The notes beneath the pieces are model-generated. The model had not been told where the DNA came from. It was given only the letters and a program-made list of their open reading frames with translations, and ran no database searches. A DNA stretch of 64,000 nucleotides from Sporosarcina sp. (GTDB taxonomy: Bacteria > Bacillota > Bacilli > Bacillales_A > Planococcaceae), in the NCBI RefSeq assembly GCF_029257255.1, contig NZ_JARICI010000003.1, forward strand, positions 1-64,000, read 5' to 3'. The position numbers and the translations under genes were made by a program. Within the stretch, counting starts at the first letter, position 1. The number at the start of each line of letters is the position of its first letter. Below, one piece after another: positions 35,226-45,086 of this stretch.

Positions 35226-35988
35226 ACTATATTTTACAGCATTAAAAGGTTTGGCAGTCAAAGAAACGAACCGCTATCTTAGGATCTGGGTCCAAACATT
35301 GGTACCGCCGGTCATCACAACTTTCTTGTACTTTATCATTTTCGGGAATTTGATTGGCAAACGGATTGGCGAGATGGAAGGATTCTCCTACATGGAGTTT
35401 ATAGTCCCTGGATTGATCATGATGTCAGTCATCACGAGTTCCTACTCAAATGTCTCTTCATCATTTTTTTCACAAAAGTTTCAAAAGAACATTGAAGAAC
35501 TATTGGTTGCCCCTGTACCGACTCATATCATTATCTGGGGCTTTGTGATTGGAGGACTAGGAAGAAGTATTCTGGTGGGGATACTGGTCACGATTATCTC
35601 TCTGTTTTTTGTTCCGTTGCAAGTCTACTCTTGGAGCATTGTCGTCTTGACGCTTTTGATGACGTCTATTTTGTTCTCATTGGCAGGACTGTTGAACGGT
35701 ATTTTTGCAAAATCATTTGACGATGTGTCTATTGTTCCTACGTTTATTCTTCAGCCGTTGACCTATTTAGGCGGCGTGTTTTTTGCAATCTCGATGTTGC
35801 CTCCGTTTTGGCAGGTTGTATCAAAGTTCAATCCGATTGTTTATATGATTTCGGGATTCCGATTCGGGATTCTCGGCGTAGTCGACGTTCCCATTTTATT
35901 CTCTGTTCTCATTTCGATTATCTTTGTTATTTTGCTTTATGCAATCAATTGGTATCTGATTGAAAAAGGCCGTGGGCTGAGAAGTTGA
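35212..35988 (+). CDS. ABC-2 exporter permease
   Basis: 258-aa membrane protein with about six helices and the ABC-2 C-terminal pattern (ILQPLTYLGGVFFAISMLP). It overlaps the ATPase gene by 14 bp; ATG 35212 follows GTGGGGGATG, and ATG 35218 is an alternative. Partner of the preceding ATPase, YadH-like. Confidence 0.9.
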   Translation: MYMFKLYFTALKGLAVKETNRYLRIWVQTLVPPVITTFLYFIIFGNLIGKRIGEMEGFSYMEFIVPGLIMMSVITSSYSNVSSSFFSQKFQKNIEELLVAPVPTHIIIWGFVIGGLGRSILVGILVTIISLFFVPLQVYSWSIVVLTLLMTSILFSLAGLLNGIFAKSFDDVSIVPTFILQPLTYLGGVFFAISMLPPFWQVVSKFNPIVYMISGFRFGILGVVDVPILFSVLISIIFVILLYAINWYLIEKGRGLRS

Positions 35989-36129
35989 CATCTTTTGTGC
36001 TTATTCAACAACCTCTTAAAAGCAGTGATAAATTCAAACTACCTTAGTAATAGCTCTAGGAGTGTCACCTTAATCGGGGCCTTAGCTCAATACAGTTTTT
36101 TCCACCACCAATCACAACCATAACGGTAG

Positions 36130-36303
36130 ACTGGTACAAACTATGGTATTTTTGATAAAAGACTTGAAATACACGTTGCACATAATTCGGTTATATTTGA
36201 TTGTAGGTTTGAGCAAAGTGAACATTCAGCAGACCTAAAAGCTCTTCTATCCTCTGACACTAATTTGAAAAACCATGACAGTATTGTATACTTTCCAAAA
36301 TAG
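36130..36303 (+). pseudogene. gene remnant, unknown
   Basis: A frame of about 57 codons (NYGIFDKRLEIHVAHNSVI... to ...DSIVYFPK) has a natural composition but no start or SD and is bounded upstream by a stop. Lies in the otherwise empty 35989-36520 gap. Possibly the tail of a decayed gene. Confidence 0.3.
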
Positions 36304-36311
36304 ATATTACA

Positions 36312-36346
36312 GCGTCAACCTCGTAATTTGAGGTTGGCGTTTTTTG
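36312..36346 (+). terminator. terminator in 35989-36520 gap
   Basis: GCGTCAACCTC / GAGGTTGGCG with 7-nt loop and T-run, right after the remnant at 36130-36303. Confidence 0.85.
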
Positions 36347-36520
36347 ATTTTATTGGGTGCTGCACAGGCATAGTTTTTACTCCACTCTTTATTTATTTGC
36401 AAACCATTAACATTCCTCAGTAGTACAACTAAAAATATCAACTATACTAGGTATGTGCACAATTTTTAGAGTAACAAAAACTGTGAAACAACTATACGGA
36501 GGTAGATTATTATTAAAGCA

Positions 36521-37939
36521 ATGATGAAATTTAAAATTATTTTTGTACTTGTACTTCTTCTTCAATTTGTTGCAGTTCCATTCCAATCGTCAGCGGCAGA
36601 AACTGACGCGAATACAACTACGCAGGTCATGCCCATCAATTATTTGGCGCTGGGTGATTCGCTTGCTTTCGGGATTGGTTCCGATGGTTTACCGGGAAAA
36701 GGGTATCCCGATTTTCTTGCACAATCGTTACATGAAACAAATGTATTAAAGTCTTCTAATAAGGGCTTTTCATTTCCAGGCTACACAGCTACAAATGTTA
36801 TAAAAGACTTGAAAGCGAATGTTACCAAGCCGGTCTCAGGAATCGGACATGAAGTAAAAAGTGCGGAGCTTCATAAATCTATTGCAGAAGCTGATTTAAT
36901 CACAATTAGCGTTGGCGCGAATGATGTACTGAGTTATTTTAAAGTGGATCCTGCAACGGGATTACCGAATATTGACTTACCTGGTCTGGCAGCTGCAATC
37001 CAAGAAGTAGGCGTAAATTATAATGCAATTTTAACGTCTATTTACGCTGTTAATCCTAATGTCCAAGTCTATGTAATGGGTTATTATAATCCGTTCCCTC
37101 ACCTTTCACCTAAAATTCAACCACAACTAGCACAGTTACTTGTCGGGTTGAATGGTGCGATTGAAGCGGGGATGTCAGGAACAAGTGCCATCTTTGTTCC
37201 AACAGCAGATGCGATCGCTGCTGATTTCGCCGCACACTTGCCAAATCCACAAAACATTCACTTAAGCGAAGCGGGTTATAAAGTAGTAGCCGCACAATTT
37301 AACAATCAAATCAAGAAAAGTTATAAGTGGATTGTAAAAGATACAACTACTCCGGAAGTACCGTCTCCAGAGAAACCAGCGCCTGAAGTTCCAACACCGG
37401 CAATTTTCTCTGATATTGAAAATCACTGGGCGAAAGAATTTATTGAAAAAGCGGTGGGTGCAAAGACCGTTTCAGGTTATGCGGACGGCACATTTAAACC
37501 CGAGAACAAGTTAACACGTGCGCAAGCTACATCCATTCTTGCACGTACACTTGGACTTAAAGCAGACAAGGCTGCTCCGTTCAATGACATCGCACATTAT
37601 GCGAAAGATACACAAGAAGAAATCGCGGCAGCCTATCAAGTTGGAATTGTGAAAGGCAACGATGGACAATTCAATCCCACTGATTTTGTAACACGTGCCC
37701 AACTTGCATTAATGGTGAAGCGTGCTTATGAAGTAGTGAAGCAAGAGCCTTACATTGCGAATGAACTGGCTCCTTATACGGACGTCGCAAAGTATAATAT
37801 TGAAACTCAACATGCGATTTCTATGTTACATGCATTTGGCATTGCGAATGGAATGGATGGTAAATTCATGCCTGGTGAAGCAACAACACGTGCTCAAGCA
37901 ACAAAGATATTCGTGAACTATACAGCAGTCATTCAGTAA
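36521..37939 (+). CDS. secreted GDSL/SGNH hydrolase with SLH domains
   Basis: 472-aa exported protein. A signal peptide (MMKFKIIFVLVLLLQFVAV, cleavage near SAA) is followed by an SGNH hydrolase domain (about 40-270). Its blocks are LALGDSLAFG (nucleophile S), VGANDVL (block III N) and HLSEAGY (catalytic H). A proline-rich linker (PSPEKPAPEVP) leads to three SLH repeats (about 293-470) that anchor proteins to cell-wall polysaccharide. It probably cleaves an ester in the envelope. The SD GGAGGT (36499-36504) is 16 bp from ATG, unusually far; in-frame ATT codons sit at normal distance. Confidence 0.9.
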   Translation: MMKFKIIFVLVLLLQFVAVPFQSSAAETDANTTTQVMPINYLALGDSLAFGIGSDGLPGKGYPDFLAQSLHETNVLKSSNKGFSFPGYTATNVIKDLKANVTKPVSGIGHEVKSAELHKSIAEADLITISVGANDVLSYFKVDPATGLPNIDLPGLAAAIQEVGVNYNAILTSIYAVNPNVQVYVMGYYNPFPHLSPKIQPQLAQLLVGLNGAIEAGMSGTSAIFVPTADAIAADFAAHLPNPQNIHLSEAGYKVVAAQFNNQIKKSYKWIVKDTTTPEVPSPEKPAPEVPTPAIFSDIENHWAKEFIEKAVGAKTVSGYADGTFKPENKLTRAQATSILARTLGLKADKAAPFNDIAHYAKDTQEEIAAAYQVGIVKGNDGQFNPTDFVTRAQLALMVKRAYEVVKQEPYIANELAPYTDVAKYNIETQHAISMLHAFGIANGMDGKFMPGEATTRAQATKIFVNYTAVIQ

Positions 37940-38156
37940 AAGTTCAACTTTCGCACCTGCAAAATAAGCATCACCCGTTGAGTGCCTTGAACTTGAAGAA
38001 TATCTAGTGTAGCCTATCCAATCATCACGTCTGACGTTCCGTATAAAAAGGCGAGTTATATTATATGACAGTAGAAGATACTAGTAGCGCAGATGGTAGA
38101 AGGAACCAATTAGAAAATTATTTATTGCGAAATGAATTCTTCAAACTAAAGTAGAA
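37940..38156 (+). other. intergenic with possible 29-aa frame
   Basis: A small frame at 38065-38154 (MTVEDTSSADGRRNQLENYL...) has an AGGCGAG-like SD, but it ends abruptly and matches nothing I know. It may be a remnant. No other feature seen. Confidence 0.25.
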
Positions 38157-38205
38157 TATACTCTACAATCAGACTCTCAAAAGTCTGGCTGTAGAGTATT
38201 TTTGT
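38157..38205 (+). terminator. strong hairpin before LuxR gene 1
   Basis: ATACTCTACAATCAGACT / AGTCTGGCTGTAGAGTAT with a short loop and T-run. Confidence 0.88.
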
Positions 38206-38298
38206 GTTGAATTTTAAAAATACATAGGTGGAGATAAAGGAGATAGAACTTACCATCTAGAATAACCTATACAATGAAGGAAAAAAGTTGGAAGTGGT

Positions 38299-40857
38299 GT
38301 GATAAATATGGTCTGGTTGGATTCAAAAATAGCGGTGCCAAAAGCCACATTACAAACAGTTGATCGAAATAGATTAATTGATTTACTGCATACTAGTGGT
38401 CCTAGAAGATTAACGATTGTACGTGCACCTGCAGGATATGGAAAGTCAACGCTGATTAGTCAATGGGTGACGCAACTTCACGAACACATTGTTTGGCTTT
38501 CAATAGATGAAACGGACAATGACCCCATCCGTTTTTGGAAATATGTCATACGTGCGGTTTCTGAAATCGCTGTGGGAGAGACAAAGTTACACATGCTCGC
38601 CCTATTCAATGAGCAGTCGCCATTGGAAGTATTAATTGATTCCTTTATGAATGAAATCGAATCGTTTCAGGGGAATATTCATATCGTCATGGATGATTAT
38701 CATGTAATCGTAAATCCTGTAATTCACGATATAATGGCGCGGTTTATAGATTATTTACCTACAAATACGTATGTATATTTGACAAGTCGTACAGATCTTC
38801 CACTTCCCTTTGCTAAATGGAGGGTAAAAGGATGGCTTACCGAAATTGGAGTAGATCAGCTACGATTTACTTATGATGAAGTAGAACGTTATTATGTAGA
38901 ACATCAAATACCTTATGATAATACTGAATTGCTTTCACAGGTATTCCGCAAGACAGAAGGATGGGCAGCAGGTCTTCAATTAGTTGGTCTTGCGGGGAAG
39001 TATTCCACAACAGACATTATGGATACTACTGGATTTAATCATCCACATCCATTCGCAACGGAGTTTTTGTTGCAAGAAATTCTAGCATCACTCCCTCCTA
39101 TTGAACAGGATTTTCTTTTGCGTACGTCTATCCTGGATCAATTGGATCATACGATTTGTGACGCGTTAACCAATCGGGATGATAGTCTTCAGATATTGTT
39201 GGAATTGGAGAAAAAAGGTCTTTTTATTATTCGTTTACATGACAGTAAACCGATTTTCCGCTTTCATCATTTATTTGCAGATGCTTTACAAGTGGAATTG
39301 ATGCATCGTTATTCGGATGAAGTTGTTTCTTTATTGTACCAAGATGCGGCAGCAAGTTTACTTAAGAAAGGTGATTTTAATTCCGCGATTGAACTCGCTT
39401 TGAAGGGGCAGTTATATGAAGTGGCGGATACATTGATTACAGCCCATCTATTAGAAATCTTTACAATAGGGCAAACTTCAACATTCAATCGTTGGATGCA
39501 AGTCTTGCGCGATAATGACTATTTGGTCAATGTTGAAACACTAGTCATGTATGTCATCACATTAGCTACCAGTTACGAAATGGAAGAAGCGAGCCGATTA
39601 ATCATGGAATTGGACCAGCTACATGAAGTAGATCAATGGATGGACTCAGAAGACTATCGGGGCATGGGAAGTATTTTAGATACCATACGTGCGTTCGTGT
39701 TGTTGGCAGGCGGTAAGGATATTGACCAATCAATGAAGATTATAGGTGAACAATTGGATAAAGGACGGACAAGCTCGAGATGGGATGACATTCCCATGCA
39801 ATATAACTGGCTTGAACCGACGCTTTTGCGGACAAGTGTGGGCGGAAGAGGTAAGTTATTGTGGCCTGATGAAATACTGCCTTTACTTGCGTTTTTTCAA
39901 GAAGCAGACACGAAAGAGAAAAATATGACTGGTTTTGCTTATGGTGTTGCAGCGGAGACTTCTTTTCACAGAAATGCATTGGACCAATCATTATTAGAAT
40001 TGGAAGCTGCATTACAGTTCGGCCATCACTTCAAAGATCCGGGATTATATATACCGATGTATATTTTGAAAGCAAGGGTTTATGTATCCAAAAACCAATT
40101 TGTTGAAGCGCATGCAGTTTTAGAGTATGCATTGGAGACAACAACCGAAAGACATTGGCTAGATTCATTGCGGACTATGGAAGCATATGTTTACTTGCTC
40201 GAAGGGAATATACTGCAGGCGGAACAGAAACTCTTTGCGTCAACCGGACTCAACAATCCAACTGCAGAGTCTGAAAAAGAATTTTGGTTGTTGATGACTG
40301 CCCGTCTTTTATTGGCTAAAGGGCAGGCGGCAGATGCATTAAAGAGGACGATCAGAGTGAAAGAAATCGCATTAAAGGAAAGGCAAGTCCTAACAATCAT
40401 TGAAGCAACGATACTGGAAGCGGTGTGTCAAGTAGATTTAGGGAATGAAGAGGCGGCATTTCTCACATTACACAATGCGTTGAAAGAGGGTGCGCCGTAC
40501 GGTTATAGCAGAATATTCCTAGATGAAATGACTGTCATGTCATTGTTGGGTAAATATTTGAAAATGAGACGACTTGGTTTAAGTGCGAAGTGGGATACTG
40601 TACCCATAACCTATGTGGAAAAATTGATTGCGGAAAGTCAAATAGAGCCGGTTGAGAACCCGATGTTGGCTAGTTTAACACCACGTGAGCGGAGTTTACT
40701 AGACCTGGTCGCAACAGGCGCTACGAATAGTGAAATTGCACAAGAGTTGTTATTGTCTGAGGGAACTGTGCGTGTCTATTTGACGAATGTTTACAGCAAA
40801 CTCGGTGTGAATTCACGAACAAAGGCGATATTGGTGGCTAAAGGAGAAGCGTATTAG
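38299..40857 (+). CDS. MalT-like LuxR-family ATPase regulator 1
   Basis: 852-aa STAND transcription activator of the MalT/LAL type. Walker A APAGYGKST is near residue 46, Walker B IHIVMDDYH near 130 and the STAND-type TEGWAAGLQL near 225. A helical TPR-like sensor region fills the middle (about 350-750). The LuxR-type HTH is at about 790-852 (LTPRERSLLDLVATG, then EGTVRVYLTNVYSKLGV). Start GTG 38299 behind GGAAG. It is followed by a close paralogue on the same strand. Inducer and targets are unknown. Confidence 0.87.
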   Translation: MINMVWLDSKIAVPKATLQTVDRNRLIDLLHTSGPRRLTIVRAPAGYGKSTLISQWVTQLHEHIVWLSIDETDNDPIRFWKYVIRAVSEIAVGETKLHMLALFNEQSPLEVLIDSFMNEIESFQGNIHIVMDDYHVIVNPVIHDIMARFIDYLPTNTYVYLTSRTDLPLPFAKWRVKGWLTEIGVDQLRFTYDEVERYYVEHQIPYDNTELLSQVFRKTEGWAAGLQLVGLAGKYSTTDIMDTTGFNHPHPFATEFLLQEILASLPPIEQDFLLRTSILDQLDHTICDALTNRDDSLQILLELEKKGLFIIRLHDSKPIFRFHHLFADALQVELMHRYSDEVVSLLYQDAAASLLKKGDFNSAIELALKGQLYEVADTLITAHLLEIFTIGQTSTFNRWMQVLRDNDYLVNVETLVMYVITLATSYEMEEASRLIMELDQLHEVDQWMDSEDYRGMGSILDTIRAFVLLAGGKDIDQSMKIIGEQLDKGRTSSRWDDIPMQYNWLEPTLLRTSVGGRGKLLWPDEILPLLAFFQEADTKEKNMTGFAYGVAAETSFHRNALDQSLLELEAALQFGHHFKDPGLYIPMYILKARVYVSKNQFVEAHAVLEYALETTTERHWLDSLRTMEAYVYLLEGNILQAEQKLFASTGLNNPTAESEKEFWLLMTARLLLAKGQAADALKRTIRVKEIALKERQVLTIIEATILEAVCQVDLGNEEAAFLTLHNALKEGAPYGYSRIFLDEMTVMSLLGKYLKMRRLGLSAKWDTVPITYVEKLIAESQIEPVENPMLASLTPRERSLLDLVATGATNSEIAQELLLSEGTVRVYLTNVYSKLGVNSRTKAILVAKGEAY

Positions 40858-40907
40858 AAACAAAAGACAAATTCTTTTGAAACTGTAACTAGTAAATAAT
40901 GATGAAA

Positions 40908-40950
40908 AACGGTCTAATGCTTACCATTTGAGTATAAGACCGTTTTTTCG
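40908..40950 (+). terminator. terminator after LuxR gene 1
   Basis: AACGGTCTAATGC / TATAAGACCGTT followed by a T-run. Confidence 0.85.
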
Positions 40951-41110
40951 TGTACTCAATTCAATGGCCCTAACTTTCCTAAAAATAGCTAACGAGATTT
41001 TTTTGGTTAACATAATTTATAATTGGAAACATATCCATTATTGATATAATAGTATATTAACTATACTGAATAGTTCGAAGGGTATTAAGATACTAATAGC
41101 AGAAAGGAGA

Positions 41111-43651
41111 GTGATTTATATCGTTTGGTTGCGTTCGAAAATAACTGCTCCACGAACAACACTGGAAGCAGTTGGACGACCTCGTTTAGTTGACTCGCTG
41201 CAATATAATGAACTTAGAAAATTGACGATTGTTCGGGCGCCGGCAGGTTATGGAAAAACAACGCTTTTAAGCCAGTTGATTAGTCAGCTTGAGGAACCAG
41301 TTGCCTGGTTGTCCATCGATGCCAATGATAATGACCCCATTCGTTTTTGGACATATGTTATCCGTTCTGTTTCTAACATAGTTACAAAAGACGAGGATTC
41401 AAAGGTCATTACTCAATTTAATGTACAGTCTCCGCTAGAATGGTTAATCGACTCTTTTTTGAATGAAATTGCATTGGTTCAAGAAAGAATTGTTATCGTT
41501 ATGGATGATTATCACTTAATTGAAAGTCCTATTATTCATACAATGATGGCGCGATTTATCGACTATTTACCTGGTAACATTCGTTTATTAATAGCGAGTC
41601 GAACGGATTTACCATTACCATTTGCAGAGTGGCGTGTTCAAGAATCGTTAACTGAAATCGGTGTGGATCAGTTACGCTTTACCTATGAAGAAGCTGAGCT
41701 CTTTTACAAGAAACGAAGATTGGACTATGAAGATACTGAATCGCTTAAACGTTTAATGCAAATGACTGAAGGTTGGGCAGCGGGTATTCAGTTGGCAGTT
41801 CTTTCGGGAGGGATATCTGCAGAGGTTCACTCAGTTAGTACTCAATTGAATAGTAAGTATCCATTCATTACAGAATTTTTATTGCAAGAAATCTTTGCAC
41901 CTCTTTCTTCATCAGAACAGGACTTCCTTGTGCGTACTTCCATTTTGAAGCAGTTAGAGCCCGCGATATGCGATGCAATCACCAATCGGACGGATAGTCA
42001 CAATATGTTGTTGGAATTTGAAAAAAAGGGGTTATTTATTTTTCGTTTACATTCGGACGAACCCGTTTTTCGCTATCATCATTTATTTGAAGATGCCTTG
42101 AAAATTGAACTGCACCATCGTTATTCACAAAAGGCTGTCGCTTCATTTTATGAAGAAGTGACAATGATTTTATTCGAACGGGGCGATATTGTTTCTGCGA
42201 TTGAACTTTTACTGCGAGGGCAGCTGTGGGCTGAAGCGGATAAGTGGATATCTGTTTATCTAATTGAGGTCTTCGAATTGGGGCAAGTATCAGCTTTCAT
42301 TCGTTGGGTACAAGTTCTGCGAAATCATCATTATTTAGTCAATATAGAAACGCTCGTCATGTATATGATTGCATTATCTAACATCTATGAAATCGAGAAA
42401 GCGAGGCGGCTTATTGATGAGTTAGAGCTTAGAAATGAAGTGGATCAATGGATGGAAACAGAGGAGTATGAAGGGATAGCTAGCATTTTTGTGACGGCTA
42501 AGGCATTTGTTATTTTCGCTGGTGGTGGAGCTATTGAACTAGCAAAAGCGCTAATTACTACCCAATTAAAGGTTGGACGAGTAAGTTCGAAGTGGGATCA
42601 TATCCCGATGCAATATAATCAACTCGAAGCCCGGACATTAAGGACGTCTATTGGGGGGAGAGGCAAGCTTTGGCCGAAGGAAGTAGTCATGCCCTTTCTC
42701 GACTTATTTAGGCAGACTGAATTTAAAGAACAGAATATGACGGGATTTGGTTATGGTGTGCAAGCAGAAACATTGTATGAACATGATGATATAGATGAGG
42801 CGTTGATCGAACTTGAAACTGCTTTACAATATGGCCATCGTTTTCAAGATCCGGGATTGTATATTCCGATGTATATCCTAAAAAGTCGTATTTATGCAAT
42901 GAGAAAAATGTTTGTAGATGCATATTCAATTCTGGATTATGCGATGAGTACTATAAAGGAACAACACTGGATTGATTTGTTGCGTGTAATGAAAGCCTAT
43001 TGTTACTTACTTGAAGGCAATGTTTCGCAAGCAGAATGGGAACTTTCGAAGTCGACAGGGTTGGATTATCTACAAGCTGAGTCAGAAAATGAGTTCTGGT
43101 TACTGGTGCATGTAAGACTTTTATTAGCGAAAGGACAAGCAGGTGAAGCATTAAAAACAACTATACGAATAAAAGAAAAAGCACTGCAGGAAAGACAAGT
43201 ATCGACAATTATAGAGGCTGGGGTACTTGAGGCGGTTTGTCAAATGAGGTTATCGAATGAAGATGCAGCATTGGTAGCATTGCACGGCGCATTAAAATAC
43301 GGTGAAATTTATAATTATAAAAGGACATTTCTCGACGAAGTAAGTATCGAGCCTTTAATGAGGAAGTACTTGAAGGTACATCAGAAAGGCATCCATGATC
43401 ATTGGGACTTTATACCGCTCGTTTATATTGAACAAGTCATAGTGAGTAATCAACATAACCAAGTGATGGACACGCTTAGACCACGCGAACGGGAAATCTT
43501 GAGATTATTGGCAGATGGTGCTTCAAATAGGGAAATTGCCAGCAAGTTGACGCTTACGGAAGGAACTGTGCGTATTTATTTATCAGAGATTTATAGTAAA
43601 CTGGGTGTGAATTCACGAACAAAAGCAATTTTGGCAGCCAGGGAAGAATAA
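41111..43651 (+). CDS. MalT-like LuxR-family ATPase regulator 2
   Basis: 846-aa paralogue of the preceding gene with the same domain order: APAGYGKTT, IVIVMDDYH, TEGWAAGIQL, a helical centre and a C-terminal LuxR HTH (LRPREREILRLLADGA, EGTVRIYLSEIYSKLGV). The last turn VNSRTKAIL is identical in both. A tandem duplication is the simplest origin. Start GTG 41111 lies only 2-3 bp from AAAGGAGA, so the true start may be a few codons on. Each copy has its own terminator. Confidence 0.87.
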   Translation: MIYIVWLRSKITAPRTTLEAVGRPRLVDSLQYNELRKLTIVRAPAGYGKTTLLSQLISQLEEPVAWLSIDANDNDPIRFWTYVIRSVSNIVTKDEDSKVITQFNVQSPLEWLIDSFLNEIALVQERIVIVMDDYHLIESPIIHTMMARFIDYLPGNIRLLIASRTDLPLPFAEWRVQESLTEIGVDQLRFTYEEAELFYKKRRLDYEDTESLKRLMQMTEGWAAGIQLAVLSGGISAEVHSVSTQLNSKYPFITEFLLQEIFAPLSSSEQDFLVRTSILKQLEPAICDAITNRTDSHNMLLEFEKKGLFIFRLHSDEPVFRYHHLFEDALKIELHHRYSQKAVASFYEEVTMILFERGDIVSAIELLLRGQLWAEADKWISVYLIEVFELGQVSAFIRWVQVLRNHHYLVNIETLVMYMIALSNIYEIEKARRLIDELELRNEVDQWMETEEYEGIASIFVTAKAFVIFAGGGAIELAKALITTQLKVGRVSSKWDHIPMQYNQLEARTLRTSIGGRGKLWPKEVVMPFLDLFRQTEFKEQNMTGFGYGVQAETLYEHDDIDEALIELETALQYGHRFQDPGLYIPMYILKSRIYAMRKMFVDAYSILDYAMSTIKEQHWIDLLRVMKAYCYLLEGNVSQAEWELSKSTGLDYLQAESENEFWLLVHVRLLLAKGQAGEALKTTIRIKEKALQERQVSTIIEAGVLEAVCQMRLSNEDAALVALHGALKYGEIYNYKRTFLDEVSIEPLMRKYLKVHQKGIHDHWDFIPLVYIEQVIVSNQHNQVMDTLRPREREILRLLADGASNREIASKLTLTEGTVRIYLSEIYSKLGVNSRTKAILAAREE

Positions 43652-43655
43652 TAGA

Positions 43656-43680
43656 GGGATTCTAGTTTATTAGAATCCCA
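43656..43680 (+). terminator. hairpin after LuxR gene 2
   Basis: GGGATTCTA / TAGAATCCC with a 7-nt loop. The T-run is poor, so termination may be weak. Confidence 0.55.
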
Positions 43681-43869
43681 TCCAGTTTTGGATAACTATA
43701 TTCCGCAGCAAATATTCTTCCATTATCTAATGTATTTTCGGAAGTGTCGGGGATTATTTCCTCTGCAATATATGGAAGTCTTATCCCTATAAGTGTAACT
43801 AGCTCTTTCATTTGAATGTAGCTTTGTATATAGAATATGCAGACTTGGCTACAATATTATTCGATAGTG
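43681..43869 (+). other. intergenic before mhq-like cluster
   Basis: No gene seen. Sequence between the LuxR terminator and the promoter at 43870. Confidence 0.3.
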
Positions 43870-43899
43870 TTGACATATAAGATGAATCCATGATATATT
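43870..43899 (+). promoter_or_regulatory. promoter of quinone-resistance cluster
   Basis: TTGACA (43870-43875), an 18-bp spacer and TATATT (43894-43899) give a good sigma-A promoter. The adjacent operator-like palindrome begins at the next base. Confidence 0.65.
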
Positions 43900-43917
43900 T
43901 AGTTCGAATTAGAGATA
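43900..43917 (+). promoter_or_regulatory. MhqR-type operator, copy 1
   Basis: TAGTTCGAATTAGAGATA, whose reverse complement TATCTCTAATTCGAACTA fits the MhqR operator consensus TATCTCGAATTCGAGATA (known from B. subtilis) at most positions. It lies just after the -10 box, ideal for repression. Confidence 0.6.
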
Positions 43918-44036
43918 AATCAATTAGAGATATATTGCAGGCGGTGCGAACAAAACGTGCCCGAAAATGAAGAATGCCGATTGTGCAATTCTTCCTCGCC
44001 TCCAGTTAAGATAGTATTATTTTTTTTGAACAAAAA

Positions 44037-44054
44037 TATCTCGAATTCGTATTA
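44037..44054 (+). promoter_or_regulatory. MhqR-type operator, copy 2
   Basis: TATCTCGAATTCGTATTA matches the left 13 bases of the MhqR consensus exactly. It lies 34 bp upstream of the dioxygenase start. Two operators suggest cooperative control by the MarR-type gene of this cluster. Confidence 0.65.
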
Positions 44055-44087
44055 TATTAATTTGAAATAAAGATAGGAGGAACTATA

Positions 44088-45071
44088 TTGAATCATTTAA
44101 AAGGAATTCACCACGTAACAGCTATAACAAGCAGTGCAGAAAAGAATTACAAATTTTTCACATATGTATTAGGAATGCGTCTCGTAAAGAAAACAGTTAA
44201 TCAGGATGACATTCAAACGTATCACTTATTCTTCGCAGACGATAAAGGATCTGCCGGCACAGATATGACATTCTTCGACTTCCCGGGTATTCCGAAAGGT
44301 ACCCATGGAACGAATGAGATTTATAAAACTTCTTTCCGTGTGCCTACAGATGCTGCGCTTGAATACTGGGTGAAACGATTTGATAAGTATAAAGTGAAAA
44401 ATAATGGCATTGAAGAAGTTTTCGGTAAGAAAACTATTTCGTTTGTTGACTTTGACGACCAACAATATATGTTAGTTTCTGATGAAGGTAACAAAGGTGT
44501 TGAGTCAGGAACACCTTGGCAGAATGGTCCAGTACCTTTGGAATTTGCAATTACAGGTTTAGGGCCGGTTCATATTCGCATTGCGCAATTTGACAATTTT
44601 AAAGAGGTTTTGGAAAAAGCTATGTTCATGCGTGAAATTGCAAGAGAAGGTTCGTTCTATTTATTTGAAGTCGGTGAAGGCGGAAATGGAGCACAAGTAA
44701 TTGTGGAACATAATGAGAGCCTGCCGGCTGGCCGACAAGGATATGGTACTGTGCATCACACGGCTTTCCGCGTGGAAGATACAAAAGTATTATTTGAATG
44801 GATTGAACATATGCAAGGAGCTGGTTTTGGTACATCAGGATATGTGGATCGCTTCTTCTTTGAATCTTTATATGCACGGGTAGCACCGGGTATCCTTTTT
44901 GAATGGGCAACAGATGGACCTGGCTTTATGGGGGACGAACCTTATGAAACCGTAGGGGAAATTTTGTCGTTACCACCATTCCTGGAGGGAAAAAGAGAAG
45001 AAATTGAGGCAGCTGTCAGACCAATCGACACGGTACGCAGCACGATTAAAATAGAAAAAGAATATTTGTAA
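44088..45071 (+). CDS. ring-cleaving dioxygenase, MhqA/MhqO type
   Basis: 327-aa protein with two glyoxalase/VOC-type modules. The first module holds HHVTAITSSAEKNYKFFTYV near residue 8, the second VHHTAFRVED near 222, with a late acidic ligand in ILFEWATDGPGF. Proteins of this group are induced by quinones and hydroquinones in Bacillus and are thought to open the aromatic ring. SD AGGAGGAAC is followed by TTG 44088. Two MhqR-type operators lie upstream. Confidence 0.85.
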   Translation: MNHLKGIHHVTAITSSAEKNYKFFTYVLGMRLVKKTVNQDDIQTYHLFFADDKGSAGTDMTFFDFPGIPKGTHGTNEIYKTSFRVPTDAALEYWVKRFDKYKVKNNGIEEVFGKKTISFVDFDDQQYMLVSDEGNKGVESGTPWQNGPVPLEFAITGLGPVHIRIAQFDNFKEVLEKAMFMREIAREGSFYLFEVGEGGNGAQVIVEHNESLPAGRQGYGTVHHTAFRVEDTKVLFEWIEHMQGAGFGTSGYVDRFFFESLYARVAPGILFEWATDGPGFMGDEPYETVGEILSLPPFLEGKREEIEAAVRPIDTVRSTIKIEKEYL

Positions 45072-45086
45072 AAGGAGAGTTTTAAA

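Noticed and set aside
38065-38154. 29-codon frame before LuxR gene 1 as a real peptide
   Set aside because: The SD is weak and no conservation can be judged. Listed only as part of the intergenic entry.
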